Assembly: GCA_018268695.1 (NCBI GenBank)
Contig: JAFDWD010001122.1
Span: forward strand, 1 to 59,045
Source: Actinomycetota bacterium
Lineage (GTDB): Bacteria; Actinomycetota; Thermoleophilia; Solirubrobacterales; 70-9
Reading direction: 5' to 3'
Length of the DNA stretch: 59,045 nucleotides
Shown: piece after piece, positions 32,973 through 41,678 of the stretch
How the letters are laid out: each line of letters starts with the position of its first letter
How positions within the stretch are numbered: the first letter of the stretch is position 1
Notes under the pieces: model-generated
What the model saw: the letters and a program-made list of their open reading frames with translations, nothing else
Databases searched by the model: none
Told to the model about the DNA's origin: nothing
Made by a program: the position numbers and the translations under genes

Positions 32973-33940
32973 AGACGCTCGTCGAGGCGATCAACAGCGG
33001 CCTCCGCGAAGAGATGGAGCGCGACCCGGCGATGATGGTGATGGGCGAGGACGTCGGCCGCTCCGGTGGCGTCTTCCGGGTCACCGCCGGCCTGCAGGAG
33101 CGGTTCGGCAGCGACCGCTGCGTCGACACGCCGCTCGCCGAGGCGGGGATCCTCGGGACCGCGCTGGGCTTGAGCATGGTCGGCTGGCGGCCGGTGGTCG
33201 AGATGCAGTACGACGCATTCAGCTACCCCTCGCTGGAGCAGCTGATCACCCACGTCGGGCGTTACCGCTGGCGCTCCGGCGGTCGCATGAACGTGCCGCT
33301 GACGATTCGCATGCCTTACGGCGGCGGGGTCAACGCGCCGGAGTTGCACCAGGAGTCGCCGGAGACCTACTACGTCCACACCGCCGGCATCAAGGTCGCG
33401 ATCCCCTCCACGCCCGCCGACGCCAAGGGCCTGCTGACGGCCGCGATTCGCGATCCCGACCCGGTCGTCTTCCTCGAGCCGAAGGCCCTTTACCGGGACT
33501 CGCGCGAAGAGGTGCCGGAGGGCGAGCAACTGGTCCCGCTGGGGAAGCTGCGCATCGAGCGCGAGGGCACCGACGTCACCCTGGTCGCCTACGGGGCGAT
33601 GGTCAAGGTGGCCGCCGAGGCCGCCGACCAGCTCGCCGCCGAGGGGGTCTCAGCCCATGTCGTCGACCTCCGCACCCTGCGCCCGCTCGACGAGGTGGGC
33701 CTGATCGAGGCGGTCGCCAGGACCGGTCGGACGGTGATCGTCCAGGAGGCGGCGCGGACGGCCGGCTTTGCCGCCGAGGTGGCGGCGCTGATCTCCGAAC
33801 GGGCACTCTTCGACCTGCAGGCGCCGGTCGAGCGGGTCACCGGCTACGACGTCGCCTTCCCCTACTGGCGGCTGGAGCATCTCTACGTCCCGTCCCCGAG
33901 CCGGGTCGTCGAGGCGGCCCGCCGCACCCTGGAGAACTGA
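32969..33940 (+). CDS. 2-Oxoacid dehydrogenase E1 component, beta subunit
   Basis: A 323-residue E1-beta with MMVMGEDVGRSGGVFRVT at the N-terminus (Glu of the ThDP activation site in GEDVG), DTPLAEAGILGTALGL and the C-terminal VERVTGYDVAFPYWRLEHLYVP. The segment GGGVNAPELHQESPETYYVHTAG is typical of BCKDH-type beta subunits. It pairs with the preceding alpha subunit and is followed after 3 bp by E2. Confidence 0.92.
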   Translation: MKTLVEAINSGLREEMERDPAMMVMGEDVGRSGGVFRVTAGLQERFGSDRCVDTPLAEAGILGTALGLSMVGWRPVVEMQYDAFSYPSLEQLITHVGRYRWRSGGRMNVPLTIRMPYGGGVNAPELHQESPETYYVHTAGIKVAIPSTPADAKGLLTAAIRDPDPVVFLEPKALYRDSREEVPEGEQLVPLGKLRIEREGTDVTLVAYGAMVKVAAEAADQLAAEGVSAHVVDLRTLRPLDEVGLIEAVARTGRTVIVQEAARTAGFAAEVAALISERALFDLQAPVERVTGYDVAFPYWRLEHLYVPSPSRVVEAARRTLEN

Positions 33941-33943
33941 AAG

Positions 33944-35098
33944 ATGGCCTACGAGTTCAAGCTCCCGGACCTCGGCGAGGGCGTCCGCGAGGGCGAGGTC
34001 GTCGCCTGGCTGGTGGACGTGGGACAGGTGGTGGTGGAGGACGACCCGATGGTCGAGGTCGAAACCGACAAGGCGACGGTGGAGATCCCCTGTCCCGTCG
34101 ACGGGACGGTCGCCGAGCTGCACGCCCCGGTCGGCGCGATGGCGGCGGTCGGCGGCCTCCTGATCACGATCGAGACTGCGGACGACCCCCCGTCCGTGGC
34201 CGGCAGTGGACTCTCCTCCGCGGCCGGGGCGACCCCCAGCGCCCCGGCCGCGCCCACTCCGGCCCCGGCCTCCGCGCCCTCGACGGGCGCGGTCAAGGCG
34301 ACCCCGGGTGCCCGCCGTGCCGCCAAGCAGCTGCGCGTCGAGCTGGCGGCGATCAGCGGCAGCGGCCCCGGCGGGGCGGTGACCGAGCGCGACGTCCGCG
34401 CCGCCGCCGAAGGCGCCGGCGCGCCGGCCCAGGCCCCATCCGCACCAGGGCCAGAGGGACGGCGCGAGCCCCTGCGGGGGATGCGACGGCGGATCGGCGA
34501 GCGGTTGACCCGGTCACACCAGGAGGTGCCGAAGGTCACGGTCGTCGAGGAGTGCGACTTCACCGATCTCGCGGAGCAGCGCGGCGAGCTCTCCTACGTC
34601 CCCTTCGTCGTCCGCGCGGCGACGATCGGGCTGCGCGAGTTCCCCGATTTCAACGCGACCATCGACGGTGAGGACATCGTCCACCTGACGCACCTGAACG
34701 TCGGCTTCGCCGCGCAAGGGCCGAAAGGCCTCGTCGTGCCGGTCATCCGCGACGCCGATCAGCGCTCGCTCGAGCAGCTCGACGCCGAGGTGGCGCGGTT
34801 GGCGCAGGGCGTCCGCGAGGAGACGGTGGCTCCCGAGGACCTCCGCGGTGGCACCTTCACGGTCACGCTGGCCGGCCGGCTCGGCGGCTACTTCGCCACG
34901 CCGCTGGTCAATCTCGGCGAGTCGGCGATCCTCGGCGTCCATCGGATCGCCGAGCGGCCGGTGGTGCGCGACGGCGAGATCCTGATCCGCAAGATCGGGC
35001 TCGTCTCCTGTTCCTTCGACCACCGGATCACCGACGGGACCAGGGCCTCGATGTTCCTGCTGCGGGTGATCGAGGAGCTCGAAAGAGGGAGGCCGTGA
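33944..35098 (+). CDS. Dihydrolipoamide acyltransferase E2
   Basis: A 384-residue E2: one lipoyl domain (VEVETDKATVEIP, Lys43), a Pro/Ala-rich linker at about 80-110, a peripheral subunit-binding domain (TPGARRAAKQLRVEL, SGSGPGGAVTERDV) and an acyltransferase core ending in SCSFDHRITDG with His360 and Asp364 as the active-site pair. It transfers the acyl group made by E1 to CoA. A single lipoyl domain fits a branched-chain-type E2. The stop overlaps the E3 GTG as GTGA. Confidence 0.93.
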   Translation: MAYEFKLPDLGEGVREGEVVAWLVDVGQVVVEDDPMVEVETDKATVEIPCPVDGTVAELHAPVGAMAAVGGLLITIETADDPPSVAGSGLSSAAGATPSAPAAPTPAPASAPSTGAVKATPGARRAAKQLRVELAAISGSGPGGAVTERDVRAAAEGAGAPAQAPSAPGPEGRREPLRGMRRRIGERLTRSHQEVPKVTVVEECDFTDLAEQRGELSYVPFVVRAATIGLREFPDFNATIDGEDIVHLTHLNVGFAAQGPKGLVVPVIRDADQRSLEQLDAEVARLAQGVREETVAPEDLRGGTFTVTLAGRLGGYFATPLVNLGESAILGVHRIAERPVVRDGEILIRKIGLVSCSFDHRITDGTRASMFLLRVIEELERGRP

Positions 35099-36465
35099 GC
35101 GCCGATCTCGACTGCGTCGTGATCGGCGCCGGCCCGGGCGGGTACGTCGCGGCGCTGCGGGCCACCCAGCTCGGACTGCGGACCGCCGTGGTCGAGCGCG
35201 AGCAGCTCGGCGGCCGCTGCCTCAACGTCGCCTGCATCCCGGCGAAGGCGGTGCTGCGCGCCGCCGACCTGCTGGACGAGGCGCGGGCGGCGCCCGGGTA
35301 CGGGATCCTCACCGGCGGCGAGGACGTCGGCGTCGACTTCGACGCCGTCGCCGGCCGCCGCGACGCGGTGATCGCGAAGCTGACCGGCGGCGTCGCCGGC
35401 CTGCTCTCGCGCCACGGGGTCGAGGTGATCACCGGTGAGGCCCGGCTCGTCCCCGGCGGCGTCCGCGTCGGCGAGCGCACCCTGATCGCGCCCGCCACGA
35501 TCGTCGCCGCCGGCTCTCGCGGCACCGGCCTGCCGGGGATCGAGTTCGGTGGCCGGGTGATCGGAACCGAGGAGGCCTGGGCCTTCGACGAGCTCCCCGG
35601 CTCGATCGCCGTGGCGGGCGCCGGGCCCTCAGGGGTCGAGCTGGCCTCCGCCTACGCCCGGCTCGGTAGCGAGGTGACCCTGGTCGAGGTCGCCGAGACG
35701 GTGCTGCCCGGCGAAGACGCCGACGTGGTGCGGCCGCTGGAGCGGGCGCTGAAGGCGCAGAGCGTCGAACTGCTGACCGGGGCCGGGATCGAAGCGGTCG
35801 AGGCCGACGAGGCCGGGGTCGCCTTCGTCGTCGCCGGCAGGCGCCACGCGGCCGACTGGCTGGTCCTGGCGACCGGGCGCGAGCCGGACGTCGCCGCGCT
35901 CGGGCTCGACCAGCTCGGGGTGCGGCGCGACCAGGCGGGCTTGCTCGCGGTCGACGACGAGCAGCGCACCTCGGTCGCGGGCGTCTTCGCGATCGGCGAC
36001 CTGGTCGCCGGCCCGGCCCTCGCCCACAAGTCCTCGGAGGAGGGGATCGTCGCGGCGGAGGCGGCGGCCGGCGGCGTCACCCTGCCGGTCGGGCGCGAGC
36101 TCATCCCCCGTGTCACCTTCGCCTCACCCGCCGTGGCCGCCGTCGGCCTGACCGAGGCGGCCGCCCGCGCCGCGGGGCACGAGATCGCGGTAGGCAAGGT
36201 CCCCTTCGCCGCGGTCGGTGCCGGAACCCTGCTCGACGACCGCGGCGGTCTGGTGAAGATCGTCGCCGAGTCCGGGTCCGGCCAGATCCTCGGCGCCCAC
36301 GTGGTCGGCAGCCGCGCCCCGGAGCTGCTGCAGCAGATCGTCGACACCCAGGCCCTGCAGGGCGGCGTCGGCGACCTCGCCCGCATCGTCCATGGCCACC
36401 CGACCCTCTCGGAGGCCGTCGGCGAAGCCGCGCGCGCCGCCGATGGCTGGTTGATCCACGGCTGA
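35095..36465 (+). CDS. lpdA: Dihydrolipoyl dehydrogenase E3
   Basis: A 456-residue flavoprotein disulfide reductase. FAD motif VVIGAGPGGYVAALRA, redox pair Cys42 and Cys47 in GGRCLNVACIPAK (the family usually has GGTCLNVGCIPSK), NAD motif VAGAGPSGVELASAYA, and the C-terminal HGHPTLSEAV with the catalytic His. It reoxidises E2 dihydrolipoamide with NAD+. Last gene of the four-gene complex operon. Confidence 0.93.
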   Translation: MSADLDCVVIGAGPGGYVAALRATQLGLRTAVVEREQLGGRCLNVACIPAKAVLRAADLLDEARAAPGYGILTGGEDVGVDFDAVAGRRDAVIAKLTGGVAGLLSRHGVEVITGEARLVPGGVRVGERTLIAPATIVAAGSRGTGLPGIEFGGRVIGTEEAWAFDELPGSIAVAGAGPSGVELASAYARLGSEVTLVEVAETVLPGEDADVVRPLERALKAQSVELLTGAGIEAVEADEAGVAFVVAGRRHAADWLVLATGREPDVAALGLDQLGVRRDQAGLLAVDDEQRTSVAGVFAIGDLVAGPALAHKSSEEGIVAAEAAAGGVTLPVGRELIPRVTFASPAVAAVGLTEAAARAAGHEIAVGKVPFAAVGAGTLLDDRGGLVKIVAESGSGQILGAHVVGSRAPELLQQIVDTQALQGGVGDLARIVHGHPTLSEAVGEAARAADGWLIHG

Positions 36466-36512
36466 CGACCAGATTCGCGGGAGCCGCGACGGTGGGTAGA
36501 GTCGGCTCCTCG

Positions 36513-37298
36513 ATGAGCGGGGAGACCACAGCGGCGCTCCGCCCGCCGGCGTTCGCCGAGCCGATCGCGACCGAGCGCACCTTCGAGCAGGCGATCGAAC
36601 GGATCGTCGAGGGGATCGAGCGCTCGCGACTGCGGCATGGCGACGCGTTGCCGAAAGAGGCGACGCTGGCGGCCGAGCTGGGGATCTCCAAGCCGACCCT
36701 GCGGCAGGCCTTGCGGGTGCTGGAACGCGCCGGGCTGATCGAGGTCCGGCGAGGCGCCGGGGGCGGCATCTTCCTCGCCGCCGAGCTGGTCCCGATCGAC
36801 CTCCTGCGCAGCCAGGTGGCGGCCGAGGAGGGGATCGTCGTGGAGACCTTGGTCGCCCGGCGGATCATCGAGGGCGGGGCGACGCGACTGGCGGCCAAGG
36901 CCGCCCGCCCGGGGGACTTCGAGGAGATGGAGCGGACGGTCGAGCTGCTCGTCGCGGCCGCCGGCTCGCGCGACCAGGTGATGCGGGCCGACGCCGCCTT
37001 CCACCGCGCCGTCGGCCGCGCCTCCGGCAACCGTTCGATCCAGGCGGCGATGCGCGAGCTGGCGCGCGAGCTGGCGCCGATCCGGGACGCCTACCGCGGC
37101 GACCCCAAGGACGACCGACACACCCTGGACGTCCACCGGCGGCAGATCGAGGCGATGCGCGCCGGCGACCTGGATGCGCTCGACCGGGTGCTCGATGAGC
37201 ACTTCCGCCAGCTCGAGGACCTGTTCGCCTCCGCGGTCGGCTCGAGCTGGCGGAAGCTGTTCGCGACCACGGTCCGCGATCTGCCCCCGCGCCGCTGA
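36513..37298 (+). CDS. GntR-family regulator (FadR/FCD subfamily)
   Basis: A 261-residue regulator with an N-terminal winged helix (LRHGDALPKEATLAAELGIS, LRQALRVLERAGLI) and a C-terminal FCD ligand domain (ETLVARRIIEGGATRLAA, DAAFHRAVGRASGN with the metal-type Asp and His). The start is uncertain: ATG at 36513 or GTG at 36492, neither with a good SD. It lies 47 bp after E3 and is convergent with the thiolase gene, 7 bp between stops. It may control the 2-oxoacid dehydrogenase operon. Confidence 0.88.
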   Translation: MSGETTAALRPPAFAEPIATERTFEQAIERIVEGIERSRLRHGDALPKEATLAAELGISKPTLRQALRVLERAGLIEVRRGAGGGIFLAAELVPIDLLRSQVAAEEGIVVETLVARRIIEGGATRLAAKAARPGDFEEMERTVELLVAAAGSRDQVMRADAAFHRAVGRASGNRSIQAAMRELARELAPIRDAYRGDPKDDRHTLDVHRRQIEAMRAGDLDALDRVLDEHFRQLEDLFASAVGSSWRKLFATTVRDLPPRR

Positions 37299-37305
37299 AC
37301 TGTCG

Positions 37306-38508
37306 CTAGGTGCGTTCGAGCAGGGCCGCGACGCCCTGGCCGACCCCGACGCACATTGTGCAGACCGCCAGCTTGGCCTCACGTTCGCGCAACTCGATCG
37401 CGGCGGTGAGGGCGAGGCGGGCGCCGCTCATCCCGAGCGGGTGACCGAGCGCGATCGCACCGCCGTTGGGGTTGACATCCCCGGAGTCCTCGGGGAGGCC
37501 GAGATCGCGGAGGACGGCAAGCGATTGCGAGGCGAAGGCCTCGTTCAACTCGATCAGGTCGATTTCGGCCAAGTCGAGCCCGGTGCGGGCGAGCAGCTTT
37601 CGGGTCGCCGGGACGGGACCGAATCCCATGATCCGAGGCGGCACCCCGGCCACCGCGCCAGCCCGGATGCGGGCCAGCGGCTCCAGGCCGTGGCGTTCGA
37701 TCGCCGACTCGGAGGCGACGAGAAGCGCGGCGGCGCCGTCGTTCACCCCCGATGAGTTTCCGGCGGTGACGCTGCCGTCGGCGCGGAACGGGGTCGGTAG
37801 TGTGGCGAGCGCCTCCAGTGAGGTCTCGCGTGGGTGCTCGTCGTGCTCGACCACGATCGGCTCGCCGCGCCGCTGAGGCACCTGCACCGGGACGATCTCT
37901 TTGGCCAGCCGCCCCGAGGCGCGGGCCGCGGCGGCGCGTTCCTGGGAGCGCAATGCAAAGGCGTCCTGATCCTCCCGCGAGATGCCGAAGTCGGCGGCGA
38001 CGTTCTCGCCGGTCTCCGGCATCGAGTCGGTGCCGTACTGCTTGGCCAAGGCGTCGTTGACGAAGCGCCAACCGATCGTCGTGTCGAAGATCTCCGCCGT
38101 ACGATCGAACGGCTTCGCCGCCTTCGGCATCACGAAGGGCGCGCGGCTCATGCTCTCGACGCCGCCGGCGACGATCATCTCCGCATCACCACTGGCGATC
38201 GTGCGGGCGGCGAAGAGGAGCGCGTCGAGCCCCGATCCGCAGAGCCTGTTCACCGTGGTTCCCGGCACCGAGTCCGGCAGGCCCGCCAGCAGTGCGGCCA
38301 TCCGGGCGACATCGCGGTTGTCCTCGCCCGCCTGATTGGCGCAGCCGAGGATGACGTCGTCGATCGCCGCCGGGTCGACGCCGGGATGGCGCTCGAGCAG
38401 CGCTCCGATGGCGGTGGCGGCGAGGTCGTCGGGACGGATCGAGGAGAGTGCTCCGCCGTAGCGACCGATCGGCGTCCGCGCGCCGGTGACGAGGTACGCG
38501 TTGGTCAT
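37306..38508 (-). CDS. paaJ: 3-Oxoadipyl-CoA thiolase (PaaJ/PcaF-like)
   Basis: A 400-residue thiolase. GRYGGALSSIRPDDLAA and GCANQAGEDNRDVARMAALL are the distinctive PcaF/PaaJ signatures. Catalytic residues are Cys90 (VNRLCGSGLDA), His356 (GHPLGMSGAR) and Cys386 (CVGVGQG). It cleaves 3-oxoadipyl-CoA to succinyl-CoA and acetyl-CoA, the last step of the phenylacetate pathway. The ATG has GGAGGATC immediately upstream and motif B overlaps this region. Stop of the upstream paaH-like gene is 45 bp away, so co-transcription is likely. Confidence 0.9.
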   Translation of the reverse strand: MTNAYLVTGARTPIGRYGGALSSIRPDDLAATAIGALLERHPGVDPAAIDDVILGCANQAGEDNRDVARMAALLAGLPDSVPGTTVNRLCGSGLDALLFAARTIASGDAEMIVAGGVESMSRAPFVMPKAAKPFDRTAEIFDTTIGWRFVNDALAKQYGTDSMPETGENVAADFGISREDQDAFALRSQERAAAARASGRLAKEIVPVQVPQRRGEPIVVEHDEHPRETSLEALATLPTPFRADGSVTAGNSSGVNDGAAALLVASESAIERHGLEPLARIRAGAVAGVPPRIMGFGPVPATRKLLARTGLDLAEIDLIELNEAFASQSLAVLRDLGLPEDSGDVNPNGGAIALGHPLGMSGARLALTAAIELREREAKLAVCTMCVGVGQGVAALLERT

Positions 38509-38518
38509 TTTTGATCCT

Positions 38519-38530
38519 CCGATCGATTGG
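38519..38530 (-). promoter_or_regulatory. Motif B-like site before paaJ
   Basis: CCGATCGATTGG differs at one position from the 12-bp palindrome at 25591 and 40112. It overlaps the paaJ ribosome binding region and lies in the 45-bp gap after paaH. It could be a weak operator; chance occurrence is not excluded. Confidence 0.35.
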
Positions 38531-38553
38531 GTTCTTGGTGACGGTTACGGGGT

Positions 38554-40092
38554 CTATGTGGCCAACGTCGCGGCGGTGCGAAGCAGCGGTGAGAGGCGGT
38601 ACCGCTCTTCGCCGCGCCATCGCTCGAGGCCGCGAAGCACGGCGCGAATGTGATCGAGGCCCGCCGCTTGCGACCACTCGATCGGTCCGCGCGGGTAGTT
38701 GAGGCCAAGCCGGGCGCCGGCGTCGATGTCCGCGGCGTCGGCGACCCCCTCTTCAAGGCAGAACGCCGCCTCGTTGACCAGTTGCGCGACGATGCGGCCG
38801 AGCACCATGCCCGGGGCGTCACCGACTTCCTCGACGTGGAAGCCCAGGGAGTTGAAGAACTCGACTGTGCGCTCGCGTGATGCAACGCTGGTGGAGTCCA
38901 CGCTCGTGACCTCCACTAGGCGGCTTTCGTCGGCTGGCCCGAGCAGGTGAAAGCCGCAGGCTCCCTCGGCGGCTCCTCGCTCCCGAAGGGCCATACCGGC
39001 GCAAAGGATCGCCTTGGTCATCGGCACCGCACGTGGGGGATCCAGGGTCGACTCCATCTCGATGGTCAGCCACGGAAGATCGTCTGGACCACGCACATCA
39101 AAAGACGCTTCGCTCGCCGCCTGGCGGACGAACCTGGCAAGGTCCGAGTTGCCATTGATGACAACGACCCGGCCGTCGCCTCCTCCCGAGACCGGTGGCT
39201 CGGGATCGGGCTCGCGGTAGGGCTTACCGTCCTCAAAGTAGCTGTAGAAGCCGGCGCCCACCTTCCGGCCCAGCCGTCCGGCCGCGACGAGTTGGGCCTG
39301 GATTGGACTCGGACGCCAGCGAGGCTCACCATAGCTCTGAAACCAGAACGATTCGGTGATCTTGAGATTGACGTCGACGCCGATCAGGTCGGCCAGCTCG
39401 AAAGGGCCCACGCGAAATCCTCCGGCCATGCGGCAGATGCGATCGACCTGCTCGAAGCTCGCAACGCCCTCCTGGACGAGCCGAAGCGCCTCTCCGACGT
39501 ATGGCCGGGCGCTTCGGTTGACGAGGAAGCCGATCCCGTCCCGTGCCTGGATCACCTTCTTTCCGAGACGCTCGGCCAGGGCCACGGCCCGTGCGACCGA
39601 GCGGACGTCGCTCTCCATGCCCCCGATCACCTCGACCAACCTCATCCGGGTCGCGGGGTTGAAGAAATGTAGGCCCACGATCCGCTCGCGCCCCGGGAGG
39701 CCTGCGGCGACCGCGCTGACCCGCAGCGAAGAGGTGTTGGTCGCAAGCAGGGTCGGAGCAGGGCAGATCTCGGCCAGGCGGGCAAACACCTCCCGCTTCG
39801 CGGTGACGTTCTCCGCGATCGCCTCGATCACCGTCTCGCAGCCCGCCAGCGCCTCGAGCGTCTCGTTCGTCTCGAGTCGCCGCCATGCCGTCTCCGCGTC
39901 CTCGACAGTGATGTTGCCTCGCTCTGTCGAGGCCTGCAAGGAAGCCTCGATTCTCTCGCGCGCTCCCGCCAGGGCGGTGCCGGACGCATCGATGAGGACA
40001 ACCGCGAAGCCGTGAGTGAGGGCGAGTTCGGCAATACCCGCGCCCATCGAACCGGCCCCGATGACGCCGAGCCGGGGGAGGGAAGAGTTCAT
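38554..40092 (-). CDS. paaH: 3-Hydroxyacyl-CoA dehydrogenase (PaaH-like)
   Basis: A 512-residue NAD-dependent dehydrogenase: NAD domain with GVIGAGSMGAGIAELAL at the N-terminus, HFFNPATRMRLVEVI with the catalytic His, a first 3HCDH C-terminal domain around 190-290 and a second one around 415-505 (APGMVLGRIVAQLVNEAAF, LNYPRGPIEWS). The double C-terminal domain and length fit PaaH, which oxidises 3-hydroxyadipyl-CoA. It is divergent from the crotonase gene at 40162, and motif B sits between them, 20 bp from this start. Confidence 0.88.
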   Translation of the reverse strand: MNSSLPRLGVIGAGSMGAGIAELALTHGFAVVLIDASGTALAGARERIEASLQASTERGNITVEDAETAWRRLETNETLEALAGCETVIEAIAENVTAKREVFARLAEICPAPTLLATNTSSLRVSAVAAGLPGRERIVGLHFFNPATRMRLVEVIGGMESDVRSVARAVALAERLGKKVIQARDGIGFLVNRSARPYVGEALRLVQEGVASFEQVDRICRMAGGFRVGPFELADLIGVDVNLKITESFWFQSYGEPRWRPSPIQAQLVAAGRLGRKVGAGFYSYFEDGKPYREPDPEPPVSGGGDGRVVVINGNSDLARFVRQAASEASFDVRGPDDLPWLTIEMESTLDPPRAVPMTKAILCAGMALRERGAAEGACGFHLLGPADESRLVEVTSVDSTSVASRERTVEFFNSLGFHVEEVGDAPGMVLGRIVAQLVNEAAFCLEEGVADAADIDAGARLGLNYPRGPIEWSQAAGLDHIRAVLRGLERWRGEERYRLSPLLRTAATLAT

Positions 40093-40110
40093 GTGGCGAA
40101 AGGCTATACA

Positions 40111-40132
40111 ACCGATCGATCGGACGTATACT
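40111..40132. promoter_or_regulatory. Motif B operator with paaF promoter
   Basis: ACCGATCGATCGGACG begins at 40111; CCGATCGATCGG (40112-40123) is identical to the site before paaN. TATACT at 40127-40132 is a -10 hexamer for the rightward paaF gene, while TATAGC on the minus strand (complement of 40103-40108) could serve paaH. The operator lies between the two. Confidence 0.55.
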
Positions 40133-40161
40133 CTCGAGCGAGAATCGGAAAAGGAGGAAAT

Positions 40162-40935
40162 GTGTCCGAGCCAGTCGTGCTCGTCGAAGTCGAGGCGCCT
40201 CTAGCCACGGTCCGAATGAACCGCTTGGGCTCGTTGAACGCCCTTTCTGAAGAGCTGATCGGCGGAGTCGTCGCGGCGCTGGTCGATCTCGACGAAGACG
40301 AGTCGATCCGTTGCATCGTCTTGGCCGGAGGAGACCGCGCCTTCGCCGCCGGTGCCGACATCGAGGAGATGTCCGGGAGCACCGCGATCGAGATGGCGCT
40401 TCGCGGCCGCGTCGAGCAGTGGGACCGGCTGGCCCGTCTGCATACGCCATTGCTCGCCGCGGTCTCCGGCTTCTGTCTCGGCGGTGGCTGCGAGTTGGCG
40501 ATGGCATGCGACCTGATCGTCGCCTCGGAAACCGCCCGCTTCGGTCAGCCGGAGACGGGCGTCGGCCTGATCCCTGGCGCCGGCGGGACCCAGCGCCTGA
40601 CCCGGGCGGTCGGTAAGGCGGTCACGATGGACATGATTCTGACCGGCCGCATGCTCTCGGCCGAGGAGGCGATGGCGGCCGGTCTGGTCGCCCGTGTCGT
40701 CGCCCGCGAGTCCTGGTTGACGGAGGCTCGCCGGGTGGCAACCGAGATCGCCGCGCGGGCGCCCATCGCCCAGCGCCTGGCCAAGGAATCGGTCGACCGC
40801 TCCTTCGAGACCGGCCTGCGATCCGGCCTGGAGTTTGAGCGCAAGGCCCTTCACCTGACCTTTGCCAGTGAGGATGCCCATGAGGGCCTGGCGGCCTTCG
40901 TCGAGAAGAGGAGGCCGCAATGGCAGTCGAGGTGA
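40162..40935 (+). CDS. paaF: Enoyl-CoA hydratase (PaaF-like)
   Basis: A 257-residue crotonase. FAAGADIEEM forms the CoA/oxyanion site, CLGGGCELAMACD carries the first catalytic Glu, and FGQPETGVGLIPGAGGTQRL the second. Both Glu residues are retained, as in true hydratases. PaaF hydrates 2,3-dehydroadipyl-CoA. The GTG at 40162 follows AAGGAGG with a short 4-nt gap; no alternative start gives the conserved N-terminus. It overlaps the next crotonase gene by 16 bp. Confidence 0.87.
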   Translation: MSEPVVLVEVEAPLATVRMNRLGSLNALSEELIGGVVAALVDLDEDESIRCIVLAGGDRAFAAGADIEEMSGSTAIEMALRGRVEQWDRLARLHTPLLAAVSGFCLGGGCELAMACDLIVASETARFGQPETGVGLIPGAGGTQRLTRAVGKAVTMDMILTGRMLSAEEAMAAGLVARVVARESWLTEARRVATEIAARAPIAQRLAKESVDRSFETGLRSGLEFERKALHLTFASEDAHEGLAAFVEKRRPQWQSR

Positions 40936-41663
40936 GCATCGAGGAGGGGGTGGAGCTGATCACCCTCTCGCGACCGGAGGTGATGAACACCTTCACCCGG
41001 GAGCTGCATAAGGAATTCGCCGAAGCCCTGCGCGCCGCGCGCGGCGACGACGTCCGCGCGGTCATCATCACCGGCGAGGGTCGGGCTTTCTCGGCGGGCC
41101 AGGACCTCGAGGAGGTACAGCGTGAGGGCGGTGGCAACGACGACCGGTTGCGACGCCACTACAACCCGAACGCGATCGCGATCTACTCACTGGAGAAGCC
41201 GGTGATCGCCGCCGTGAACGGCGCCTGCGCGGGCGCCGGCCTTTCACTCGCCGCGGCCGCCGACGTCCGCCTCGCCTCGGCCAAGGCGAAATTTGTCCCC
41301 GCCTTCGTCAATCTCGGCCTGATCCCCGACGCCGGGTGTTCGTGGTTCCTGCCACGGATCATCGGCGAGGCGAAGGCGCTCGAGTGGATGATCTCAGGGC
41401 GTCGCATCGACGCGGAGGAGGCATTGGCGATCGGCCTGGTCTCCGAGGTCGTCGAACCCGACGACCTGCTCACGCGGGCGCAGGGTGTCGCGACCCAGCT
41501 GGCGGCATGGCCCGGCGATGGTGTGGGCACCACGAAGCGGCTGATCCAGCGGAGCCTCCGATCCTCGCTCGCCGACCACCTGGAGCTGGAGGTGCAGGTG
41601 CAGGCATATGCAGCCTCGACGCCCGCATATCTGGAGGCAATGGAGGAGTTCCTCTCCCGCTAG
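40920..41663 (+). CDS. paaG: 1,2-Epoxyphenylacetyl-CoA isomerase (PaaG-like)
   Basis: A 247-residue crotonase-fold isomerase. AFSAGQDLEEV and NLGLIPDAGCSWFLPR are hallmarks of PaaG, the latter carrying the conserved Asp and lacking one hydratase Glu. PaaG converts the ring epoxide of phenylacetyl-CoA into the oxepin-CoA and also isomerises later intermediates. The ATG lies within the 3' end of the upstream crotonase gene. The stop converges on the TetR gene, 15 bp apart. Confidence 0.87.
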   Translation: MAVEVSIEEGVELITLSRPEVMNTFTRELHKEFAEALRAARGDDVRAVIITGEGRAFSAGQDLEEVQREGGGNDDRLRRHYNPNAIAIYSLEKPVIAAVNGACAGAGLSLAAAADVRLASAKAKFVPAFVNLGLIPDAGCSWFLPRIIGEAKALEWMISGRRIDAEEALAIGLVSEVVEPDDLLTRAQGVATQLAAWPGDGVGTTKRLIQRSLRSSLADHLELEVQVQAYAASTPAYLEAMEEFLSR

Positions 41664-41678
41664 CAGGAAAGGCTGGGG

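Noticed and set aside
37174..37755. 193-codon plus-strand frame across the GntR/thiolase junction
   Set aside because: It overlaps both well-supported genes out of frame and shows no conserved features.
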